Source: Streptomyces guryensis
GTDB taxonomy: Bacteria > Actinomycetota > Actinomycetes > Streptomycetales > Streptomycetaceae
Assembly (NCBI RefSeq): GCF_021261325.1
Contig: NZ_JAJSBI010000004.1
Location: 310,001-374,000, forward strand
Reading direction: 5' to 3'
DNA: 64,000 nt
The notes beneath the pieces are model-generated. The model searched no databases. It saw only the letters and a program-made list of their open reading frames with translations, and was not told the origin of the DNA. Shown here one piece after another: positions 10,958-18,048 of this stretch. A program made the translations under genes and the position numbers. Position 1 is the first letter of the stretch, and every line of letters starts with the position of its first letter.

Positions 10958-11992
10958 TCAGATCCGGACGCCGAACTGGAACGGCATGTCGCTGATCGCC
11001 TCGTAGCGCACGACGGTGCCGGTGCGCGGGGCGTGCAGCACCATGCCGTTGCCCGCGTAGAGGCCGACGTGGTGCAGGTCGCCGTAGAAGAGGACGAGGT
11101 CGCCGACCTTGAGCTGGCTCTCGGAGTAGATCCGGGTGCCGGCGTTGGCCTGATCCTGCGAGGTGCGCGGTATCGAGACACCGGCCTGGCCGTAGGCCCA
11201 GGAGGTGAGGCCCGAGCAGTCGTAGGAGGCGGTGCCGGTGGCGCCGTAGACGTACGGCTTGCCGAGCTGGGTCTGGGCGGCCTGGAAGGCCGCCTGCGCA
11301 CGGGCCGAGGCGGCGGTCGCGTTGCCGAGGTCCACCCGCTCGCTGGCCGAGCGGCTGGCGCGGGCGTCGGCGGCGGCGAGCGACGCGCGCTCCGCGGCCG
11401 TGAGCGAGTTGAGCAGCTTCTGCGCCTCGGCGAGCTTGCCCTGGATGTCCTGCTTCTTCTTGCCCAGTTCGGTGCGGGTGGAGGCGAGGTCCTTGAGCTT
11501 GTCGGAGGCCTCGGCGCGCTCCTGGGCGAGTTCGCGCTGTTTCTCCTGGATCTTCTTCAGCGCCTCGACCTGCTGGGCGTTGAGCTGGTCGGCGGTGGAC
11601 GCCTTGTCCAGGTAGTCGTCCGGGTTCGACGACAGGAAGAGCTGGAGGGACGAGTCGATGGTGCCGGTGCGGTACTGGGAGGCCGCCGCCAGGCCGATCG
11701 AGTCGCGCAGCCCGTTGAGCTCTTCCTGACCCCGGGCGACGTTGTCCTGGATCGTGGAGATCTCCTTCTGGAGCTTCTGCTGCTTCTCCTTGGCGCCGTT
11801 GAACTTCTCGGTGGCCTGCTCGGCCTCCTCGTACAGCTTGTCGACCTTGGCCTTGACCTCGTCCTTGGAGGGCTTCTCGCTCGGCGCGGCGTTCGCGGCC
11901 TGGGCGCTGATAGCAACAGCGGCAGCAGCTGCGGTGGTGAGCACAGTCACGCGAGCCCGGCTCGGCTGCTTCGGTCGACGATGGGACGCCAC
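10958..11992 (-). CDS. Secreted NlpC/P60 peptidoglycan endopeptidase with coiled coil (II)
   Basis: A 344-residue paralogue of the preceding gene. The GTG at 11992 (VASHRRPKQPSRARV) is preceded by AAGAAGGAG and gives a clean signal peptide ending AANAAPSE; an upstream ATG would add ten residues. The coiled coil spans about residues 45-205, rich in Lys and Glu. The catalytic domain carries Cys in YDCSGLTSWAY and His in DLHHVGLYAGNGMVLHAP. It is predicted to trim cross-bridge or stem peptides outside the membrane, with the coiled coil as a regulatory or docking arm as in RipA/PcsB-type enzymes. The two genes are separated by 237 bp with hairpins, so they are probably transcribed separately. Confidence 0.92.
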   Translation of the reverse strand: MASHRRPKQPSRARVTVLTTAAAAAVAISAQAANAAPSEKPSKDEVKAKVDKLYEEAEQATEKFNGAKEKQQKLQKEISTIQDNVARGQEELNGLRDSIGLAAASQYRTGTIDSSLQLFLSSNPDDYLDKASTADQLNAQQVEALKKIQEKQRELAQERAEASDKLKDLASTRTELGKKKQDIQGKLAEAQKLLNSLTAAERASLAAADARASRSASERVDLGNATAASARAQAAFQAAQTQLGKPYVYGATGTASYDCSGLTSWAYGQAGVSIPRTSQDQANAGTRIYSESQLKVGDLVLFYGDLHHVGLYAGNGMVLHAPRTGTVVRYEAISDMPFQFGVRI

Positions 11993-12014
11993 GGACGCGG
12001 GCTCCTTCTTGTGA

Positions 12015-12022
12015 GTGATCAC
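12015..12022. promoter_or_regulatory. GTGATCAC palindrome, proximal copy
   Basis: A perfect 8-bp palindrome 23 bp upstream of the NlpC/P60 (II) start, followed by C. The second identical copy is 47 bp further upstream at 12062. Confidence 0.35.
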
Positions 12023-12061
12023 CCGTTCGGAGGTTCGAGGCCAGACCTTAGTGACCTTCCT

Positions 12062-12069
12062 GTGATCAC
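12062..12069. promoter_or_regulatory. GTGATCAC palindrome, distal copy
   Basis: Second perfect copy of the palindrome upstream of the NlpC/P60 (II) gene. Spacing of 47 bp is close to 4.5 helical turns. Confidence 0.35.
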
Positions 12070-12150
12070 TTCAAATCCTCGCGTGAAAAATCCTAGTGAC
12101 GCAATGCATTCTTTGCACATAACCCACATGCGGTGACGCCAGGTTGACGC

Positions 12151-12161
12151 TACGTTGCGTG
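12151..12161. promoter_or_regulatory. CACG-N3-CGTG-like element upstream of NlpC/P60 (II)
   Basis: TACGTTGCGTG followed by ACG, about 160 bp upstream of the start. One arm has a mismatch. It shares ACGTTGCGTG with the element upstream of the paralogue (opposite strand). Confidence 0.35.
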
Positions 12162-12228
12162 ACGATTGCGCCAATTCGGGCATTAAACCTAGAAGTTCGA
12201 CCTTCGGGACAGCGGCCCGGGAAGGGGC

Positions 12229-13572
12229 TCAGGAGAGCCGCTTCAGGAGCATCGCCGAGGCGACCGGACGGGCCCCCGCGCGGGCCACTCCGTCGGCCAC
12301 CTCGCGGTCCGTGGAGGCGACGATGACCGGCCGCCCGGGCGGCTCCGCACGCACCAGCTGGCGGATCAACTCGTCGGCGGTGACGCCCGCTTTGGAGAAC
12401 AGCACCCGCACTCCGCGCGGCGGCGCGAGCAGCACGGGAGCGGCCAGCTCGGCCCCGTCGAAGACGCAGGTGACCTCGGCGCCGGTCTGTGCAGCGAGTT
12501 GCGAGAGCTGGCCGAGCAGCCTCAACCGCTGCTTCTCCAGTGGCATTTGGGGATAACCCGTTTTAGTGACGTTGTAACCGTCGACGACCAGATGCGCCTG
12601 CGGCAGTTCGAGCAGCTGGTCCAGGATCGCGGGGTCGTTCTCGGACAAAGCGCGCGCTGCGATGTCCTTCGGGGTCATTCGTCCTGGTTCGACCGCATCG
12701 ACGGTCTCCGCCGGCCGTACGGACACGGGCGGCAACGCCAGCTCCCGGCGCAGCCCCTGGGCCGCGTCCAGGACGGTGTCCAGAAGCAGGCGCACGCGCA
12801 TGTCCTCGACACTGCGCCCCTCGCGCGCTGCCTTGCGCGTGGCCTCCAGGGCGGCCTCAGCCTCCCCGAGCCGCGACTTCAGGCGCCGCGACTCGCTCTC
12901 GGCGGCGGACACCTGTGCCTGCCCCTCGGCGCGTACGGTCTCGATCTCGCCCTGGATCTTGCGCAGGGCGGCCTCGCCCCGCTTGACGTCGCTGAGGGCC
13001 GCCCGCAGCTTGCGGTGCAGCGAGTCGGCCTCCTTCTTGGCCGCGTCCAGCTCGGCGCGCAACCGCTCGGTGTCGGTCCGGGTCTGCTCCCGGGCCCGGC
13101 CGAGCTCCTCGCGCAAGCGCTCCAGCTCGGCCCGGCTCTCCTCGTCGGCGCGCTCGGCGTCGGCCCGCTGGGCCTCCTCGCCGGCCGCGGTCACGAGCTT
13201 CACCCAGCCGGTGGGCCGCAGAACATAGGCCGCGGCCGCCACGTCGAGCGGATCCGCGGCCGGGGGCGGCGAGCCGGAGTCGAGGGCGCCGGCGAGTTCC
13301 GGCTGGGCCTCTCTGAGCTTCTCCCCGATGCGCTGCCGGAACAGCGGATCGGTCTCCAGTGCGGCCGCCATCGCGTTGCCGGCGAACTTGGCCCGCCGGT
13401 TCGGAGCGAAACGGGCGTACTGCCGGAGCTGCGCGGGCAGCTCGCCGACGGTCAGCCCGCCGAAGCCGTCCGAGACGATCTGGACGACCCTGCGGCGCAC
13501 TCCGTCGGGCAGCGGACGGTCAAGCACCTCGGCGGTGCCGTCGTCCGGCCCCCCGCCTGTGGTCTCCACCAT
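12229..13572 (-). CDS. NYN/YacP-like (PIN-fold) RNA-associated protein with coiled coil
   Basis: A 447-residue cytosolic protein in three parts. Residues about 1-130 are an Ala/Leu-rich helical region with no name I can give. About 140-285 is a charged coiled coil rich in Arg, Glu and Ala (ERLREELGRAREQTRTDTERL). The C-terminal 150 residues are an NYN/YacP domain starting HLVVDGYNVTKTGYP, with Asp residues expected for a PIN-like metal site (VDGYN, CVFDGAE, STDREVADG). Family members are thought to be RNases or RNA-binding proteins; B. subtilis YacP/Rae1 cleaves mRNA on ribosomes. An RNA-processing role is inference. The start is ATG at 13572; GTG at 13569 is possible. Confidence 0.8.
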   Translation of the reverse strand: MVETTGGGPDDGTAEVLDRPLPDGVRRRVVQIVSDGFGGLTVGELPAQLRQYARFAPNRRAKFAGNAMAAALETDPLFRQRIGEKLREAQPELAGALDSGSPPPAADPLDVAAAAYVLRPTGWVKLVTAAGEEAQRADAERADEESRAELERLREELGRAREQTRTDTERLRAELDAAKKEADSLHRKLRAALSDVKRGEAALRKIQGEIETVRAEGQAQVSAAESESRRLKSRLGEAEAALEATRKAAREGRSVEDMRVRLLLDTVLDAAQGLRRELALPPVSVRPAETVDAVEPGRMTPKDIAARALSENDPAILDQLLELPQAHLVVDGYNVTKTGYPQMPLEKQRLRLLGQLSQLAAQTGAEVTCVFDGAELAAPVLLAPPRGVRVLFSKAGVTADELIRQLVRAEPPGRPVIVASTDREVADGVARAGARPVASAMLLKRLS

Positions 13573-13606
13573 CCGTCACACCCCATTACCTGTGGGGCCG
13601 CTCCGC

Positions 13607-13846
13607 TCAGGAGTCGGCGCCCGGCCTGTCCACGAGTTCCACCTGGTCCACCGCGTTGCACCAGCGGCAGCGCACCGACTCGATGGTCTCACTGACCACC
13701 TCGCGCTCCTCGACCTTGGGCTCACCGGCCAGATCGAGGTGGACGTACTCGACGACCTTCGACGAGCGGGTCACGTCGAAACGCGTGAGGTTGCCGCAGA
13801 GGGTGCAGCGCCACCGCGTCGTGGCGGTCGGGAGAGGAACCGTCAT
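13607..13846 (-). CDS. Small zinc-ribbon protein
   Basis: A 79-residue acidic protein with two Cys pairs, CTLC near residue 14 and CRWC near residue 60, separated by a strand-rich segment. This fits one zinc-ribbon fold. The N-terminal RWRCTLCGNLTRFDVTRS resembles ribbons that read protein or nucleic acid partners. It lies 34 bp upstream of the NYN-domain gene on the same strand, so the two are probably co-transcribed. Function is unknown; an accessory role with the RNA-associated protein is only suggested by position. Confidence 0.75.
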   Translation of the reverse strand: MTVPLPTATTRWRCTLCGNLTRFDVTRSSKVVEYVHLDLAGEPKVEEREVVSETIESVRCRWCNAVDQVELVDRPGADS

Positions 13847-14011
13847 CGTGCCTGTGCTCTTTCCTTCTAGGCCTTCTATTGTCAGTGACGCCCGAGCTTC
13901 CCCGGGCGTGTGGCTCGTAACCCTACGGCCTGGTGCCGACTCACCGCCCGCCCGTCCGCGGCGGCGAGGCGGTCTGTGCGACTGCGTCCCGTTACGTCAT
14001 GCTCTGTGTTC

Positions 14012-14746
14012 ATGATCGGCAAGTGGAGCGCGACCGTCGGCAGAGCGATCCGGCGCCCCTCGGCGCCCGTGACCTACACGCTGATCGCCCTGTGCGGTCT
14101 GCTCTTCGTCACCGGACCGGCAGCGGGCCTCAATCCGGTCCACGGCTCCGGCGAGGCGCTGCTCGCCGCCCAGCGCGCCTATTTCCACCGCTGGGGCGTG
14201 GTCCCGGCCGAGCTGTTCCAGGGCTCCCCCTGGGCCGCCCTGACCCCCGCCACGGCCCTGTTCGTCCACGGCAGCTGGGTGCACCTGCTCGGCAACATGC
14301 TCTTCCTCTACGTCTTCGGGGTGATGACCGAGGAACGGATGGGCCGCGCCCAGTTCACGCTCTTCTACGTCGGCTGCGGCTACCTCGCGCTGCTGGGGTA
14401 CGCGGCGGCCAATTCCACGTCCCAGCAGTCCCTGGTCGGCGCCTCCGGGGCGATCTCGGCGGTCCTGGGCGCTTTCCTCTACCTCTTCCCCGGCGCCAGG
14501 GTGACCAGTCTTCTCCCGTTCCTCTTCTTCCTCCCCCTGCGCTTCCCGGCCTGGATCGTGCTGCCCTTCTGGGCGGCCCTGCAGTGGCTGGCGGCGGGGC
14601 ATGCGGCGACGGGACCGGGGGTGGCCTATCTCGCCCACCTGGTGGGCTTCGGCCTGGGCTTCCTCTACGCCTGGGTGCGATTCGGCCGTGCGACTAGAGT
14701 GAAGTCCGCCCCAGCTCCGGCCCCCGAGGGAGAGAACCAGCCGTGA
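14012..14746 (+). CDS. Rhomboid-family intramembrane serine protease
   Basis: A 244-residue membrane protein with about six transmembrane helices. The rhomboid core is intact: HGSWVHLLGNMLFLYVFG in TM2, catalytic Ser in GASGAISAVLG (TM4) and catalytic His in YLAHLVGFGLG (TM6). It should cut single-pass membrane proteins inside the bilayer. I chose the ATG at 14012 (MIGKWSATVG), which precedes a short basic segment and TM1; GTG at 14006 is possible and longer frames look non-coding. The stop overlaps the next gene's GTG by four bases, so the two are translationally coupled. Confidence 0.9.
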   Translation: MIGKWSATVGRAIRRPSAPVTYTLIALCGLLFVTGPAAGLNPVHGSGEALLAAQRAYFHRWGVVPAELFQGSPWAALTPATALFVHGSWVHLLGNMLFLYVFGVMTEERMGRAQFTLFYVGCGYLALLGYAAANSTSQQSLVGASGAISAVLGAFLYLFPGARVTSLLPFLFFLPLRFPAWIVLPFWAALQWLAAGHAATGPGVAYLAHLVGFGLGFLYAWVRFGRATRVKSAPAPAPEGENQP

Positions 14747-15024
14747 TCACCGCGATCGTCCTCATCAAGACCAGCGTGGACCGGATCCCCGAGATCGCGG
14801 AGCGGATCGCTTCGCTGGAGAGCGTGAGTGAGGTCTTTTCCGTCACCGGTACGTACGACCTGATCGCGATGGTGCGGGTTCGTCAGCATGAGGATCTTGC
14901 CGACGTGATTCCCGGGAGTATCAGCAAGATCCCCGGTGTCGAGGCGACGGATACGCATGTTGCGTTTCGGACGTACTCGCAGCATGACCTCGAGGCCGCG
15001 TTCGCCATCGGGCTGGATTCCTGA
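14743..15024 (+). CDS. Stand-alone Lrp/AsnC effector-binding (RAM) domain protein
   Basis: A 93-residue protein matching the C-terminal ligand-binding half of Lrp/AsnC regulators: ITAIVLIKTSVDRIPEIAERI, then VSEVFSVTGTYDLIAMVRV, and a final helix. The HTH half is absent. Such stand-alone RAM proteins form dimers or octamers and bind amino acids; they may tune a full-length Lrp or another protein. It starts with a GTG that overlaps the rhomboid stop (GTGA). Why a RAM domain is coupled to a rhomboid protease is unknown. Confidence 0.88.
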   Translation: MITAIVLIKTSVDRIPEIAERIASLESVSEVFSVTGTYDLIAMVRVRQHEDLADVIPGSISKIPGVEATDTHVAFRTYSQHDLEAAFAIGLDS

Positions 15025-15080
15025 TCGACGCCTGGCTGGGCGTCCGCGGGAGCGCGGAGTGTGTGCGGCTGCGGGCCGTC

Positions 15081-15111
15081 CGTGGTTGCCCGCGCAGTTC
15101 CCCGCGCCCCT
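15081..15111 (-). repeat. Dispersed intergenic repeat, short form, copy 3
   Basis: Minus-strand reading AGGGGCGCGGGG-AACT-GCGCGGGCAACCACG. It begins 13 nt after the stop of the minus-strand PLP enzyme gene, between convergent genes. Confidence 0.75.
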
Positions 15112-15123
15112 GACGGCCGCTGC

Positions 15124-16485
15124 TCACACCGCCGGGACGCAGCGGCCGTCCTCTGTGCGGTACTGCCACTTCGCGCCGTCCGCCACCAGTTCCTTCACGG
15201 CGGTGACGAAGCGGTCGACGTGTTCGTCGGGGGTGCCGGCGCCGAAGCTGACGCGGATCGCGTTGAGGGACTTCTCGCCGGGGGCGGCCTCGGGGGCGCC
15301 GCACTCGCCCTGGGTCTGCGGGTCGCTGCCCAGCAGGGTGCGGACCAGCGGGTGGGCGCAGAACAGGCCGTCGCGGACACCGATGCCGTACTCGGCGGAG
15401 AGTGCGGCGGCGAAGTGCGAGCTGTTCCAGCCCTCGACGACGAAGGAGATCACGCCGACGCGGGGGGCGTCGTCGCCGAACAGGGAGAGGACACGGACCT
15501 CGGGGACCTCGGCGAGGCCCTGGCGGACCTTCTCGATCAGGTGCTGCTCGCGGGCGACCAGGGTGTCGAAGCCGGCCTCGGTGAGCGCCTTGCACGCGGA
15601 GGCGATGGAGTGGACGCCGATCACGTTCGGGGAACCGGCCTCGTGGCGGGCCGCGCTGTCGTGCCACTCCACGTCCACACCGCCGTCCTCGCGACGGGTG
15701 ACCTTGCGGCTGGCGCCGCCGCCCGCGAGGTAGGGGTCGGCGGCCCGCAGCCAGTCGGCGCGGCCGGCCAGGACGCCGGAGCCGAAGGGCGCGTACAGCT
15801 TGTGGCCGGAGAAGGCGACCCAGTCGACGTCGAGGTCCTGCACGGAGACCGGGTGGTGCGGGGCGAGCTGGGCGGCGTCCAGGACGACACGGGCACCGTG
15901 TGCGTGGGCGGCGGCGGCGAGCTCGCGCACCGGCCACAGCTCGCCGGTGACGTTCGAGGCGCCGGTGACGCAGACCAGGGCCGGGCCGTAGGGGTCGCGG
16001 GCGGCGAGGGCCTTCTCCAGCGTCTCGACGGCCTGCTGCGGGGTGCGCGGGGCGTTGAGGTAGGTGACCCGGGCGTCCTTCCAGGGCAGCAGGCTCGCGT
16101 GGTGCTCGGTCTCGAAGACGAAGACCTGGCAGTCGGCCGGGAGGGCCTGGGCCAGCAGGTTGAGGGAGTCCGTCGTGGAGCGGGTGAAGATCAGCTGGTC
16201 GTCGGCCCGGCAGTCGAGGAACTCGGCGACCGTCCTGCGGGCGTTCTCGAAGAGGTCGGTCGACAGCTGGGAGAGGTAGCCGGCACCGCGGTGCACGCTG
16301 CCGTAGTAGGGCGCGTACGCCGCCACGTCGTCCCACACGCGCTGCAGGGCGGGGGCGCTGGCCGCGTAGTCGAGCGCGGCGTAGGTGACTTCGCCGCCCG
16401 TGACGAGCGGGACGGTGACATCTCGGCCCAGAACAGGCAGGGGGGCACAAACGGTCTGGGCGATGGCAGCGGTGGAGACAGACAT
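15124..16485 (-). CDS. Class-V aminotransferase-fold PLP enzyme (cysteine desulfurase/lyase-like), SAM-riboswitch controlled
   Basis: A 453-residue fold-type I PLP enzyme of the NifS/SufS/CsdA group. Near the N-terminus is LDYAASAPALQRVW (the usual YLDnAA start); the middle has VFETEHHASLLPW, LDAAQLAPH and the PLP lysine in FSGHKLYAPFGSGVL; the C-terminus has NAIRVSFGAGTPDEHVDRF. No active-site Cys loop like that of group I desulfurases is evident; CAHPLVR and GECGAPE supply the only late cysteines. The start at 16485 has AGGAG upstream. The SAM-IV riboswitch about 160 nt upstream ties expression to S-adenosylmethionine, so a role in sulfur amino acid metabolism (C-S lyase or desulfurase) is inferred; the exact reaction is not known. 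Confidence 0.85.
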   Translation of the reverse strand: MSVSTAAIAQTVCAPLPVLGRDVTVPLVTGGEVTYAALDYAASAPALQRVWDDVAAYAPYYGSVHRGAGYLSQLSTDLFENARRTVAEFLDCRADDQLIFTRSTTDSLNLLAQALPADCQVFVFETEHHASLLPWKDARVTYLNAPRTPQQAVETLEKALAARDPYGPALVCVTGASNVTGELWPVRELAAAAHAHGARVVLDAAQLAPHHPVSVQDLDVDWVAFSGHKLYAPFGSGVLAGRADWLRAADPYLAGGGASRKVTRREDGGVDVEWHDSAARHEAGSPNVIGVHSIASACKALTEAGFDTLVAREQHLIEKVRQGLAEVPEVRVLSLFGDDAPRVGVISFVVEGWNSSHFAAALSAEYGIGVRDGLFCAHPLVRTLLGSDPQTQGECGAPEAAPGEKSLNAIRVSFGAGTPDEHVDRFVTAVKELVADGAKWQYRTEDGRCVPAV

Positions 16486-16618
16486 GGCGAACTCCTGTGA
16501 GGGGCAAGCGGAATCGCCGTACCGGACGATCGCGTCGACGGCACGGGAAAAAGTGAAAAGGGGTACGCGGAAGCGGGGCTCTACGCCCTATCGCATTCGC
16601 TTGCTCACAGAAGGCTCC

Positions 16619-16647
16619 CTCGAACGACCAGGACCCCTGGTTTCGAG
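16619..16647 (-). terminator. Expression-platform stem-loop after SAM-IV riboswitch
   Basis: CTCGAA-ACCAGG pairs with CCTGGT-(CG)-TTCGAG, starting right after the aptamer's 3' end. It could be a SAM-dependent terminator or anti-antiterminator. No clear U-tract follows, so the mode of control is inferred. Confidence 0.5.
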
Positions 16648-16770
16648 AGGGGCCCGCGCTTGCCGTAGACCTCGCTGCCTACGGCCTGGTCCTCACCCGG
16701 GGCACCCCGCCACGGACGGAGGGTTGCCGGACAGTCGGCCGGGGCCTCATGACTGTCACTCATGACCTGA
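16648..16770 (-). ncRNA. SAM-IV riboswitch
   Basis: On the minus strand the leader has the conserved blocks of the actinobacterial SAM-IV class in order: GGTCATGAGTG, GGCCCCGGC, CCGGCAACCCTCC, GCGGGGTGCCCCGGGTGA, GGACCAGG closing P1 (GGTC/GACC), a P5-like hairpin (CCGTAG/CTACGG) and CAAGCGCGGGCCCC, which can form the outer pseudoknot with the early GGCCCC-containing segment. The order and spacing match the SAM-IV consensus as I remember it. It controls the PLP enzyme gene starting at 16485. Confidence 0.92.
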
Positions 16771-16792
16771 ACACGAACGTACGTGAAGTGAT

Positions 16793-16830
16793 CGCGGTCC
16801 CGCAACTCCTGTCCGGATTGCGGGACCGCG
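16793..16830 (-). terminator. trpD terminator
   Basis: CGCGGTCCCGCAA and TTGCGGGACCGCG form a perfect 13-bp stem with a 12-nt loop, 8 nt after the trpD stop and just upstream of the riboswitch promoter region. Confidence 0.8.
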
Positions 16831-16838
16831 GTCCTGTG

Positions 16839-17903
16839 CTACGCGTTGCTGGCGGCGACCCAACGGTCCAGCGTCCGCTTGGCCGCGCCGGAGTCGATCG
16901 ACTCCGCCGCCTTGTCCATGCCGGCCCGGATCTGCTCGGCCAGCGTCCCGGGGGCCGGGTCGAGAGCGACCAGCGCGGCCGCCGAGTTCAGCAGTACGGC
17001 GTCCCGTACGGGGCCCTTCTCCCCGTCGAGGAGCCTGCGGGCGACCTCCGCGTTGTACGACGGGTCGCCGCCGCGCAGGGCCTCCACCGGGACCAGCTCG
17101 ATGCCGACGTCACGGGGGTCGAAGGTCTCCTCGGTGACCTTGCCGTCGCGGACCACCCAGACGTGGGAGGTGGCCGTGGTCGTCAGCTCGTCGAGGCCGT
17201 CGTCGCCGCGGAAGACCAGGGAGGAGTTGCCGCGTTCGGCCAGCACCCCCGCGATCATCGGTGCCAGACGGGGGTCGGCCACACCGACCGCCTGGGACCT
17301 GACCTTCGCCGGGTTGGTCAGCGGGCCGAGGGCGTTGAAGACCGTCCGGATGCCCAACTGGCCGCGCGCGGCGGCGACATGACGCAGCGCCGGGTGGAAC
17401 TTCACCGCGAAGCAGAAGGTGATGCCTGCCTCCTCCGCGACCTCGGCCACCCGCTGGGGGGTGAGGTCGAGGTTGACACCCAGCTTCTCCAGGACGTCCG
17501 AGGCACCCGACGCCGACGAGGCCGCGCGGTTGCCGTGCTTGACGACCTTGGCGCCGGTTCCGGCCACCACGATCGCCGACATCGTGGAGATGTTCACCGT
17601 CTTGGCGCCGTCGCCGCCCGTGCCGACGATGTCCACCGTGCGGCCCGACACCTCGATGACCTTGGCGTGCTCGTACATCGCCCGGACCACACCGGTGATC
17701 TCCTCGACGGTCTCGCCCTTGGCGCGCAGCGCCACCACGAAGCCGGCGATCTGCGCGTCGGTCGCCTCACCGCGCATGATCTGGTCCATCGCCCAGGCCG
17801 TCGCGTCGGCGCTCTGGTCACGGCCGTACAGCAGGGCGTTCAGTACCTCGGGCCAGGAACGGCCCGCCGCGGTGTCGCCTCCAGCGGGGGTCACAGCGCT
17901 CAT
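16839..17903 (-). CDS. trpD: Anthranilate phosphoribosyltransferase
   Basis: A 354-residue enzyme of tryptophan synthesis that joins anthranilate and PRPP to phosphoribosyl-anthranilate. Signature motifs are [18 protein letters not shown] (PRPP loop), [18 protein letters not shown] (anthranilate/PRPP binding) and [11 protein letters not shown] with the metal-binding DDGLDE further on. I chose the ATG at 17903, preceded by AGGAG with 7-nt spacing; the longer frame from 17963 has no support. No other trp gene is adjacent. It sits between a riboswitch gene and the qcr-cta block, the same isolated place held by trpD in mycobacteria (from memory). The upstream gap to qcrB holds the latter's terminator. 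Confidence 0.96.
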   Translation of the reverse strand: MSAVTPAGGDTAAGRSWPEVLNALLYGRDQSADATAWAMDQIMRGEATDAQIAGFVVALRAKGETVEEITGVVRAMYEHAKVIEVSGRTVDIVGTGGDGAKTVNISTMSAIVVAGTGAKVVKHGNRAASSASGASDVLEKLGVNLDLTPQRVAEVAEEAGITFCFAVKFHPALRHVAAARGQLGIRTVFNALGPLTNPAKVRSQAVGVADPRLAPMIAGVLAERGNSSLVFRGDDGLDELTTTATSHVWVVRDGKVTEETFDPRDVGIELVPVEALRGGDPSYNAEVARRLLDGEKGPVRDAVLLNSAAALVALDPAPGTLAEQIRAGMDKAAESIDSGAAKRTLDRWVAASNA

Positions 17904-17986
17904 GAGGCCGCTCCTGGGTGTCGTAGAAGAGTATGTGGACTCGTCGGGGAGTCCGACCCCCACCCTATCCAGCCTCGGGGCACGGC

Positions 17987-18021
17987 GAAGGGCCCCGTCC
18001 GAAGACCGGACAGGGCCCTTC
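17987..18021 (-). terminator. qcrB operon terminator
   Basis: GAAGGGCCC pairs with GGGCCCTTC, with an inner GTCCG/CGGAC stem, 28 nt past the qcrB stop. Confidence 0.85.
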
Positions 18022-18048
18022 TACCGTGGCTGTGGCGAGCCGCAGCGA

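Noticed and set aside
16605..16805. A 66-aa minus-strand open frame in the 5' leader of the PLP enzyme
   Set aside because: It runs through the SAM-IV aptamer and its conserved bases; RNA structure explains the sequence.
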